Source of the DNA: Deltaproteobacteria bacterium
GTDB taxonomy: Bacteria; Myxococcota_A; UBA796; CAJQPC01
NCBI GenBank assembly: GCA_016717595.1
Contig: JADKFE010000043.1
Location: 1-61,518 of the forward strand
Length of the DNA: 61,518 nt
Direction: 5' to 3'
The notes beneath the pieces were generated by a model. That model saw only the letters and a program-made list of their open reading frames with translations. It was not told the origin of the DNA and made no database searches. The translations under genes and the position numbers were made by a program. Shown piece after piece: positions 27,143-34,427 of this stretch (position 1 is the first letter of the stretch; the number at the start of each line of letters is the position of its first letter).

Positions 27143-28321
27143 TCACCACAGCCCGACGCCCACACCAAACCGTAAGGTGTCGCGGCCCGCGTCGATGGAG
27201 CCGGTGAGGCGCAGGTCGCGGTCGCCCCAGCCGGGCAGCCAGGGCAGGCGCAGATCCCCGCCGCCAGTGGCGTGCAGGCGCCCGGCGGCGGGATCAAAAC
27301 GACCGGGCTCCCAATAGGCGCCGCACCGCAGCTTCATCAGATCCCCAAGCTCGACCTCGGCGCCTGCGCGGGGGGCGAAGGACAAGGTGGCCTCGCTGGG
27401 CGCCGCGCCGCTGGCGAGCTGCCCTGCGGACAGGCCGCTCTTCGCCGGGCCGATGAGGCCCAGATCCACCCCCAACAGCAGAGATCTCGGGCCGCCAAAG
27501 CGGGGGTTGTCGCCCTCAAACACGCCCCCGGCGTAGGTGGGCGAGACGTTCCAGGGCATCGGCCCCAGGCGATGAGACGCGCCCAGCGTGAGGGTCCAGG
27601 GGGTGTGGACCCCGGCGAAGTCGCCGTCGGGGCGGGTGGCGCCGCCGTTGACGGCGACGGCTTTGGCGTTGGTGGGCAGGCTGGCGGCGAGGCCGAGGCG
27701 GGTGGAGCGTCCCGGCGGCGTGAGCAGCAGACCCGCGGTGAGCCCCGGCGTGCCCGCGCGGCGCTGCAGCTCGCGGGCCTCGCCGTCTGCCCGGGGCGCC
27801 AAGAGCCGCGTCTCTTGCCAGCTCGCGGCGAGGCCCCACGAGAGCAGGCCCCGATCGTCAACGCCCGCGAGGTTCACCATCGTGGTGATCTGGCGGAGGG
27901 AGAGATCGTCGCCGAGGGTGGTGTAGGACTGGCCCAAGAGCGTGCCGCCCAGGGCGAGCTGCCGCCAACGAAGCGCGCCGCCGGTGGAGACCAGCCAGTC
28001 CGGCGGGCCCTCTTCAGCGAGGTTCGCCGGGCCGTTGTCTCGGGCGGTGAAGGGGTTGTTCACCAGGGCGAGGGTGGAGTCGCTGTCGAAGGGGCGGCCC
28101 CAGGCGGGCGGGCGACGGCGCACCGAGGCCGCCGGGTTGTAGAGCTGAGAGCGCGCGCCCTCTCCGACGCCTACGGCCACGCCGCCCATGCCCAAGACGC
28201 GGCCCGTGGTGACCGACGCGCCGCGCACAAACTCGATGGTGGGCTCCTCGGCCTGGGCGGGCCCAACGAGGGCAGGCCCAGCGAGGCAAAAGAGCAGGGC
28301 GGGCGTGAGTCGCGAGCGCAT
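27143..28321 (-). CDS. Outer-membrane beta-barrel protein
   Basis: A 392-residue protein with signal peptide (LTPALLFCLAGPALVGPAQA, cleavage after about residue 24) followed by repeating amphipathic beta-strands separated by short polar turns. It includes RVLGMGGVAVGVGEGARSQL and LYNPAASV near the N-terminus, which recall the FadL/PorV-type start of OM transport barrels. It ends in a strand with a terminal aromatic residue (FGVGVGLW), the usual BAM targeting signal. The transported compound is unknown. ATG 28321 is chosen because the long upstream frame is Pro/Arg-rich and lies antisense to the TPR gene's leader. It is divergent from the TPR protein gene with 226 bases between starts. Confidence 0.65.
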   Translation of the reverse strand: MRSRLTPALLFCLAGPALVGPAQAEEPTIEFVRGASVTTGRVLGMGGVAVGVGEGARSQLYNPAASVRRRPPAWGRPFDSDSTLALVNNPFTARDNGPANLAEEGPPDWLVSTGGALRWRQLALGGTLLGQSYTTLGDDLSLRQITTMVNLAGVDDRGLLSWGLAASWQETRLLAPRADGEARELQRRAGTPGLTAGLLLTPPGRSTRLGLAASLPTNAKAVAVNGGATRPDGDFAGVHTPWTLTLGASHRLGPMPWNVSPTYAGGVFEGDNPRFGGPRSLLLGVDLGLIGPAKSGLSAGQLASGAAPSEATLSFAPRAGAEVELGDLMKLRCGAYWEPGRFDPAAGRLHATGGGDLRLPWLPGWGDRDLRLTGSIDAGRDTLRFGVGVGLW

Positions 28322-28547
28322 TCGGCACCTTAGCTGGTGGGTGTCGTCGGGGTCAACGTGGGGCGCGCGGGCAGACGGCGCGCCCGGCTCGCGCAGGTTG
28401 AAGCGCAGGTCGGGCTGCTCAGCGCCGCCCCGGAGAGGGTACACTGGCCGGCGGAGGTGTGATGTCCTTCGGGATCGGCCAGGAATGTGCGGCGGCGGCG
28501 CAGGTGTCCTCTCCTCGTCCCCTGACGGCGGCGCGGAGGCCGGGCGC

Positions 28548-30791
28548 TTGATCTCCTCTTCGATCCTTCTGGCGCTCACCCTGGGCGGCGAGGCCCTCGC
28601 CCAGCCGGTGCTCTGCCACTCCGACACCTTGACCGCGCCCACCTTCACCCCGGGCGCCTTCGGGGTGCTCGTCTTGGGCGTGCGCGCCCCGGCCCCCGGC
28701 GAAGGGGGCGAGGCCGAGCCCCTCTCCGAGCGTCTTCAGGCCCGCCTCGCCGCTGAAGTGCGCGGCCCGTACGGCCAGAAGGCGAACTTAAAGGAGGACG
28801 GCTTCTCCTTCGCCCAGGTGGACTGCGCCGTAGACACCCCGGCCCAGGCCTGGGCGGCGGCGCGGGCCTGGGGCGCGGAGATCGTGATCTTCCCCGGCGC
28901 GGGCGGCCTGGTGCATCTGGCGCATGTCGGCCGCAACGCCCCCAGCGCCAGCATCGACCGCGAGATGCCCCTGTTCTGGCGCCAGCGCGCGCCGGACACC
29001 TGGACGGTGAGCCTGTTTGACGAGGAGCGCGTGGAGGCCGTGCCCATGGTGGTCATCGGCATGCACCTCCTGGAGACCCTGCGCCTCGGCGACGCCGAGG
29101 GCTATCTGGAGGAGGCCTACGATCTGCTCTTGGAGGCCCAGCCCAGCTCCGCGGCGCTCTCATTGGCGACCTTGGCCCGGGCCCAGGCCCACGCGAACAT
29201 GAGCGAGGCCGCGCGGCTCTCGGTGCAAGACGCGATCTCCGCCTGCGGGGTGGACGACCGCTGCCTGGGCGCGATGTACGAGGAGCGCGCGTACATCGCC
29301 TGGGCCACCCGGGAGCTGCCGCTCTCCGCGGCCACCTTAGAGCGCGCGAGCCTCAAGGCTGAAGCCGCCAACGACAAGAGCACCTTGGCCCGGCTGCAGT
29401 ACGCCATGGGCCGGGTGCGCGAGGCCCAAGGCCAGCGCGCCGGGGCCTTGGAGTCTCTGCGCGGCGCTGAAGACGCCTTCAAGCAGAACGGCGACGCCCG
29501 CGCCGAGCTGTGGTGCGCCTTGGGTCGGGTGCAGCTCCGCGTCTTGGAGGGCTACGCTGAAGAGGTGCGCGCCGAGCTTCAGACCTTGCCCGGCCGCTTC
29601 GACATGGCGGGGGAGCCCGACGGCCAGATCGCCGCCTTGGACCTGCTCGGCACCGCGCTCAGCGCCCTCGGAGAGCCCGCCTTGGCCTTGGCCGCCCACG
29701 ACGAGGCCCTAACGCTGGCCCAGGCCCGAGGCGATGAGTCGGCCCAGGCCATGGCCACGAGCTTAGGCGCCACGGCGCTCGCTGAGCTGGGCCAGCTCCC
29801 CGAGGCGATCAAACGCCTGGAGCGCGCCCTGTTCTTGTACGAGGTGAGCCGCGACCCCCGCACCGTCGGCCCCACCCAGGCCGAGATCGGGCGGCTCTAC
29901 CAGCGCAGCGGCGACGAGCGCCGGGCCCAGAGCGCCTGGGAGCGCAGCGCCGAGCTGTGCCGCCAGTCCAACCTGCACCGCTGCGAGGTGCAGAGCTTGG
30001 CGTCGTTGTCGATCTCCTACCTCAACACCGGCGAGCGCGCCTTGGCCATGGAGCGCCTGGACAAGGCCATTCAGCGGGTTCAAGACGTCGGCGACACCCG
30101 CTGGGAGGCCGAGCTGCGCCTGCAGGTGGCCCGGGCGAGCGAGCTCAGCGGCGACAAACGTACGGCCTTAGAGCAGAACCTCCTGGCCTTAGAGCTCGCC
30201 CAGAAGACCGGCGACCGCATCCTGCAGGCCGAGCTCACCGACCGCGTCGCCACGGCGCACGCCGCCTTGGGCGAAGAGGACCGCGCCTTGGCCTTGTGGC
30301 GCGACGCCTTCCCGATGCTCTTGGCCGTCGATGAGCTGGGCCGGGCGGTGGAGCTGTGGTTCACCCTCGACGAGATCTACACCGACCGCGCCACCCCGGC
30401 CGAGGCCCTGCCGTTGGGCCTGAGCCTGTTGCCGCGCCTCGCTGAGGTGCCCGACGTCGCCCTGCGCCAGACCTTCCTCAAGCGCATCTTGGCCTTGGCC
30501 GAGGCCACCCCCGACAACGCCGCCGCCGTCGCCCAGATCCTCGCGGTCTACGCCCCCGAGCAGCACGCCCAGGGCGACACCCTGGGCGCCATCGTGGCGT
30601 GGCGCAGGTGCGCCGAGCTTCGCGCCGCCGCCGGAGACCGCGCGGGGGCCTTGGCGGCCTATGAGTCGGCGAACGCCCTCGCGAAGGGCGCGCACAAGGC
30701 CGAGGCGCCGAAGCTCAAGGCGAGCTTGGAGGCCACGGGGCTCACGGGGAAAGACGTAGACACGCTCAAGGCGAAGATGACGGGGCGGTGA
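28548..30791 (+). CDS. Secreted tetratricopeptide-repeat protein with TTG start
   Basis: About 747 residues. TTG 28548 is selected because GGAGG at 28535-28539 sits eight bases upstream and the protein then opens with a proper signal peptide (ISSSILLALTLGGEALAQ). Residues about 25-180 form an alpha/beta domain of unknown type. From about 185 to 720 the sequence is a continuous series of TPR-like helical pairs, for example LATLARAQAHANMSEAARL and AIKRLERALFLYEV, with regular A/L/Y spacing. TPR arrays mediate protein-protein assembly, here probably in the periplasm. It is divergent from the OM barrel gene, so a shared envelope role is possible. A tandem repeat array begins about 20 bases after its stop. 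Confidence 0.7.
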   Translation: MISSSILLALTLGGEALAQPVLCHSDTLTAPTFTPGAFGVLVLGVRAPAPGEGGEAEPLSERLQARLAAEVRGPYGQKANLKEDGFSFAQVDCAVDTPAQAWAAARAWGAEIVIFPGAGGLVHLAHVGRNAPSASIDREMPLFWRQRAPDTWTVSLFDEERVEAVPMVVIGMHLLETLRLGDAEGYLEEAYDLLLEAQPSSAALSLATLARAQAHANMSEAARLSVQDAISACGVDDRCLGAMYEERAYIAWATRELPLSAATLERASLKAEAANDKSTLARLQYAMGRVREAQGQRAGALESLRGAEDAFKQNGDARAELWCALGRVQLRVLEGYAEEVRAELQTLPGRFDMAGEPDGQIAALDLLGTALSALGEPALALAAHDEALTLAQARGDESAQAMATSLGATALAELGQLPEAIKRLERALFLYEVSRDPRTVGPTQAEIGRLYQRSGDERRAQSAWERSAELCRQSNLHRCEVQSLASLSISYLNTGERALAMERLDKAIQRVQDVGDTRWEAELRLQVARASELSGDKRTALEQNLLALELAQKTGDRILQAELTDRVATAHAALGEEDRALALWRDAFPMLLAVDELGRAVELWFTLDEIYTDRATPAEALPLGLSLLPRLAEVPDVALRQTFLKRILALAEATPDNAAAVAQILAVYAPEQHAQGDTLGAIVAWRRCAELRAAAGDRAGALAAYESANALAKGAHKAEAPKLKASLEATGLTGKDVDTLKAKMTGR

Positions 30792-30811
30792 GGGCGGCTG
30801 CGGGGCGCGGA

Positions 30812-31080
30812 GAGGGTGGGACCACGGGGTCTGAGGTGTCCGCAAGTCTGCGAGGGGCCGGGACCACGAGGTCCGAGGCGTCCCCAAGTCTGGGGAAGGT
30901 CGGGACCACGAGGTCCGCCAAGTCTGGGGCAGGTCGGGACCACGAGGTCCGAGGCGTCCCCAAGTCTGGGGAGGGTCGGGACCACGAGGTCCGAGGCGTC
31001 CGCAAGTCTGGGGAGGGTCGGGACCACGAGGTCCGAGGCGTCCGCGAATCTGGGCGAGCTCGGGACCACGATGTTCGCGG
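30812..31080. repeat. 42-bp tandem repeat array (minisatellite) between convergent genes
   Basis: Seven contiguous units fill this intergenic region: 30812-30851, 30852-30893, 30894-30927, 30928-30969, 30970-31011, 31012-31053 and a partial one from 31054. Four units (2, 4, 5 and 6) are 42 bases long; unit 3 lacks eight bases. Units 4-6 are nearly identical, and the outer ones are more diverged. Each unit contains GGACC-ACGA-GGTCC, a 5-bp-stem hairpin, and units 2 and 4 lead into a second one (CCCCA-AGTC-TGGGG). There are no spacers, so it is not CRISPR. The array may act as a bidirectional terminator or mRNA stabiliser between the TPR gene and the defence-like pair, and is likely variable between strains. 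Confidence 0.85.
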
Positions 31081-31101
31081 CCCCCGCCGTCTCGCGGCCC
31101 C

Positions 31102-32040
31102 TCAGACGTTCCGCAGCACCGCGTCCGCCCGCCCGGGCCAGAACATCGTCTCCGGCGCCAGATTCCCCGGCAGGACGAGCCCCGGCTCGCCCAGGCCCTC
31201 GGCGAGGTCGTTGTGTAAGGCCCGCAAGAAGGTCATCGCCGTGGGATCACGAAGGGCGGCGGGCCAGTTGAGCCTCCCCAGGCTCTCGGCGCCGTGTTTG
31301 GACTCGCGGTAGGTCGAGCACTTGTCCTCGGACCGGTTCTTGAGCAGCCAAGCCAGCGCGGCCTTGGGGTGCCGCTCCCGATGACCCTGCACACCGTTGA
31401 GCAACCACACGGGACGCGACTTTTTCGGCTGATCTTCGCAGCCTGGCTGCTCGCAGCAAGCGCAGTCGGCGCCATCATCGTTGAGGTAGGCCGGGTCGGT
31501 GAGGGTGACGTGCTCGGGGTTTGGGCCGAGGTGAGGCGGGCTCGGCAGGCGCGCGGCGGGCACCCCGGCGTGGGGGAGACCGTCCGGGTCGGCGAACAGC
31601 CAGGACTCGATCATCGGCGCCGCGAGATGAAACGACACCGTCTCACGGAGCCAGCGCGCGAGGCGGTTCGCCGCCACGCTACCGCGAGCGACCTCGCGGT
31701 CACGCACGAGCTGGGTGAAGGCGGCGCGCACCCGGTCCACCACCACGCCCGCCTGATCGAGGTTCGCCAGCTCCAGATCATCCAACAAGAGCACGAGGTC
31801 GGCGCCTTCATGCTGGTGATCGACGACCCGCTGGGCGAGCTTGATGAGCGGGTCCTCTGGCAAGAGCCGCGCGTCTGGGGACACCGCGCCCGAGGTGAAG
31901 GACGGGAAGGGCTCAGCGCGGCCATGGCGCCCGACCTGGTACACCTCACAGTCAAACTCATGGCCGGGAAAGCGCCGTTCCAGCGCCTTCTGCAGCCCCC
32001 CAAGTTCCAGCTCGCCGGTCACGAAGAGCGCGACCTTCAT
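31102..32040 (-). CDS. TOPRIM-like (DUF4276-type) protein, putative effector of an ATPase pair
   Basis: 312 residues. The N-terminus MKVALFVTGELELGGLQKAL places a conserved Glu after the first strand. ADLVLLLDDLELANLD (about residues 80-95) provides the acidic pair expected after the third strand of a TOPRIM fold. APMIESWLFADPDGL (about 140-154) matches the P-x-x-E-x-W-L-x-x-D pattern of DUF4276 proteins. A Cys cluster (CACCEQPGC, about 192-200) may bind a metal. TOPRIM nucleases of this kind are the effectors of several two-gene antiphage systems. The start overlaps the ATPase stop (ATGA), so the two are made together. Nuclease activity is inferred. Confidence 0.55.
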   Translation of the reverse strand: MKVALFVTGELELGGLQKALERRFPGHEFDCEVYQVGRHGRAEPFPSFTSGAVSPDARLLPEDPLIKLAQRVVDHQHEGADLVLLLDDLELANLDQAGVVVDRVRAAFTQLVRDREVARGSVAANRLARWLRETVSFHLAAPMIESWLFADPDGLPHAGVPAARLPSPPHLGPNPEHVTLTDPAYLNDDGADCACCEQPGCEDQPKKSRPVWLLNGVQGHRERHPKAALAWLLKNRSEDKCSTYRESKHGAESLGRLNWPAALRDPTAMTFLRALHNDLAEGLGEPGLVLPGNLAPETMFWPGRADAVLRNV

Positions 32041-33179
32041 CGTCTGGTGCTCGCCAAGGCGGACTGGGGGGCGAAGCGCTCTCGCAGGTAACGCTCACCG
32101 ATGTACGCGATGGGCAGCTCGTCCTCGTGCACGAGGTCCGCCAAGGCGACGGGCTGAGTGCGGCCGGGCTCGCCGAGCACAAACACGCGCTCCTCGTCGC
32201 CTCGGAACTCGTTAAGCACCTCGGGGGAGTGGGTGGTGAGCAGGATCGTGAGGCCCTTTCGTTCGGCCTCCTCCCGCATCGCCCCGAGGATCACGCGGAT
32301 GGCGAAGGGGTGGAGCTGGTTCTCCATCTCATCAAACGCCAGGGTTGAGCCCTCCTTGGCACCCGTGACGGCGGTGAGCTGGAGAAGGGCGGTGAGCAGG
32401 CCATCTGCGAGCACGTCCGGCGGGAGCCCCTGCCCCGGCAGCGGGGCGTTGGGCCGGAACACCCGCACCCCCGGCGCGAACTCGATGGACTCAAGCTGCG
32501 TCGGGAAGGCGAGGCGGAGCTTCTCGATGACCCACCGGAGCTGACCACGGTAGGTTCGTGTGGCGTCCCAGGTGTCGAGGACCGTCCACAGATTGTCGCC
32601 AGTGTTGCTGAGGTAGGAGAAGCTGTCGCCGCGCTGCCAAGGCTGGCGGAGCCGGTGGAGGAGCCAGTCCTTGTAGATGCGTAGGCTCCGCAGCCAGCCC
32701 GCCATGGGCCTCAGCCACTCGGGCTCGTCCCGGTCCCACAGCACACGGGTGAGGCAGCGGCGCTCGTCGGGATCGATGGTGAAGGGCGCCCCGTCGATCT
32801 GCGCCTGCTGGCTGAGCAGGGGGGACCGGAGCACCAGCCGATCTTGGTGGTAGAGCTCCTCGCCGTAGAAGCCCTGGAGGCCATACTCGGCGGCGGGCAA
32901 CATCAGCACCCAGCGCACCGCCCCGAGCGTGAGGTCAAGGACGACGGGGTCGTTGGCGGCGGCGCTCACTCGGCGGAGCTGGGCCGGTGAGACCAGACGC
33001 AGCGCCGTGTCCATGTCGCGGGTGAAGACCAAGCTGAGGAGCATCAGCGCGTTGAGGAGCGTCGTTTTCCCCGAGCCGTTCGGCCCCACCACCACACAGA
33101 CCCCGTCTGGACTCCACTCCACCTTCTCTAAGGTGCGCAGATCCTCAATGCGTAAGGTCCAGGGGTCGGGGATCATCAT
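32037..33179 (-). CDS. AAA15/21-type (ABC-like) ATPase, putative defence sensor
   Basis: A 380-residue SMC/ABC-like ATPase. Walker A is GPNGSGKTT (residues 32-40), the ABC-like signature region precedes TLAFDEMENQLHP (Walker B with catalytic Glu, about 290-302), and the switch His is in LLTTHSPEVLNEF (about 325-337). The large insertion between the nucleotide motifs lacks a coiled coil long enough for an SMC protein, which is typical of the OLD/PARIS/Septu class of defence ATPases. It is the first gene of a two-gene unit overlapping a TOPRIM-like partner by four bases, the same layout as PARIS-type systems, although the partner is not clearly DUF4435. The AgmX-like gene ends 48 bases upstream of its start. 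Confidence 0.75.
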   Translation of the reverse strand: MMIPDPWTLRIEDLRTLEKVEWSPDGVCVVVGPNGSGKTTLLNALMLLSLVFTRDMDTALRLVSPAQLRRVSAAANDPVVLDLTLGAVRWVLMLPAAEYGLQGFYGEELYHQDRLVLRSPLLSQQAQIDGAPFTIDPDERRCLTRVLWDRDEPEWLRPMAGWLRSLRIYKDWLLHRLRQPWQRGDSFSYLSNTGDNLWTVLDTWDATRTYRGQLRWVIEKLRLAFPTQLESIEFAPGVRVFRPNAPLPGQGLPPDVLADGLLTALLQLTAVTGAKEGSTLAFDEMENQLHPFAIRVILGAMREEAERKGLTILLTTHSPEVLNEFRGDEERVFVLGEPGRTQPVALADLVHEDELPIAYIGERYLRERFAPQSALASTRR

Positions 33180-33227
33180 CCGCTCCGGTGCAGGTCGTTG
33201 GCCTCATAACACGACCCACCTCGCCGC

Positions 33228-34265
33228 CTACTTCCCCCCACCCGGCGCGGGCGGCGCCACGAACGCCACGACGTACGAGGCCGCCGCCGCGCTGCCTTCG
33301 CTGGGCGCGGGGAAACGTGCGCCTTGCACCGACTCCAAGGCGCAGGTCGCCAGGCGTGTGTCGCCCTTGTAGCCATGGGCGATGCTCGCCCGGGACAGGC
33401 CGCCGTCGCTGCCGATGACCAGCTTCAGGGTCAGCTCAGCGCCGGGCACGGCGTCGGCGGGCAAGGTGGCGATGAGCGACTCGTAGCAGGCCTCCGCGAG
33501 CACGAGGTGGTCGTCGAGGGTGTTGTTCAGGGCGCTCACGGCGATGTCGCCGACGAGGAGCGGGTCGCCCAGGCGCACCACCCGGGGGCCGACGATGTCC
33601 GCGGGCAGGCTCGCCGGGCGCCAGGCGATGCCCCCTTTGGGCTCAAGGCTGCGGGCCTCGTCCAGGGCCCGGGAGATCTGGAGCGCGGCGACGCTCACCA
33701 CAAACGCCACGACGAGGAGCACGGCGCGCAGGCGGCTGGGGGCCTTCACCTCGGCCTGGCTGCGCATGGCGGCGGTGAGGCGGCCGTCGGTTTGTGGCGG
33801 CGGCGGCGGCGGCGCGGCGGGGGCGGCGGCGCGGGGGGCCGGGCGAGGGGGATCCGTAGACCGGCGGGTGTCGGCGGTGGCCTTCGCGGCGCGCTCGCGC
33901 TCGACGGACGCCGAGGCCTCGTCGTACAGCGCCGAGAGCGTGCGGCCCATCTTGTCGTCTTGGCTGTCGTCAAAGGAGACGACCTGCAGGTTGCCCGGCA
34001 GCTTGGGCTCGGGCTTCTCCGAGCCCACCAACATAAAGCCGTGGACGTGGCCGTTGTGGGTGATCACCACGGCGCCTGAAGCGCCCTTCCGCAGGGCCCG
34101 CCGAACGTGGCGGATGAACTCCGGGCCCTCCCACTCGCCGATGTGGCGCCACTCCGGTGAGGTCGTGAGCGCAGCCAGCTTGGCCTCGGGCAACAGCGCG
34201 AGCTGATCGGGGAAGTCCTTCTCCAGCCGGTTCGCGCACTGGATGAGCAGGTCTATCGTCGCCAT
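33228..34265 (-). CDS. AgmX/PglI C-terminal-domain protein, single-pass membrane
   Basis: 345 residues. The N-terminal cytoplasmic region (about 1-115) has no recognised domain. A Pro/Ala-rich linker (about 125-160, including runs of Pro) leads to one transmembrane helix at about 183-203 (AVLLVVAFVVSVAALQI). The C-terminal periplasmic domain (about 250-340), with CYESLIATLPADAVPGAELTLKLVIGSDG and TCALESVQGARFPAP landmarks, is of the AgmX/PglI type found in myxobacterial gliding and envelope proteins and resembles a TonB C-terminal fold. ATG 34265 is preferred to an ATG eight codons upstream because the sequence then starts MATIDLLIQ without extra basic residues. It reads away from the hybrid kinase gene. 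Confidence 0.65.
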   Translation of the reverse strand: MATIDLLIQCANRLEKDFPDQLALLPEAKLAALTTSPEWRHIGEWEGPEFIRHVRRALRKGASGAVVITHNGHVHGFMLVGSEKPEPKLPGNLQVVSFDDSQDDKMGRTLSALYDEASASVERERAAKATADTRRSTDPPRPAPRAAAPAAPPPPPPQTDGRLTAAMRSQAEVKAPSRLRAVLLVVAFVVSVAALQISRALDEARSLEPKGGIAWRPASLPADIVGPRVVRLGDPLLVGDIAVSALNNTLDDHLVLAEACYESLIATLPADAVPGAELTLKLVIGSDGGLSRASIAHGYKGDTRLATCALESVQGARFPAPSEGSAAAASYVVAFVAPPAPGGGK

Positions 34266-34355
34266 CCCTGGCTCCTTGGGGCTCTCCAAGCCCTTGATGA
34301 TTCTACAGGAAAGCGACAGGTTCGGATCTTTAGGAGATCAAGGGCCCCCGTCGGA

Positions 34356-34384
34356 TTGCCCTTGACCGGGGCTTGTGCGATACT
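34356..34384 (+). promoter_or_regulatory. Possible promoter of the hybrid kinase-PKS block
   Basis: TTGCCC (34356-34361) and GATACT (34379-34384) are 17 bases apart in the less GC-rich divergent intergenic region, each matching sigma70 consensus at four positions. The kinase start is 44 bases downstream. The match is weak and unsupported by any other signal. Confidence 0.25.
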
Positions 34385-34427
34385 GTCCCCTCCGCCCAGA
34401 CCGCCCAGGAAGCGCCCCAGAGCTTAG

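Noticed and set aside
30812..31080. CRISPR array
   Set aside because: Units are contiguous with no unique spacers, vary in length and sequence, and no cas genes are present.
32037..33179. SMC/RecN housekeeping ATPase
   Set aside because: There is no long coiled-coil arm, the length is only 380 residues, and the overlapping TOPRIM-like partner argues for an accessory pair.
34356..34384. Sigma54-type promoter before the hybrid kinase
   Set aside because: No GG-N10-GC core could be placed; only a weak sigma70-like match remains.
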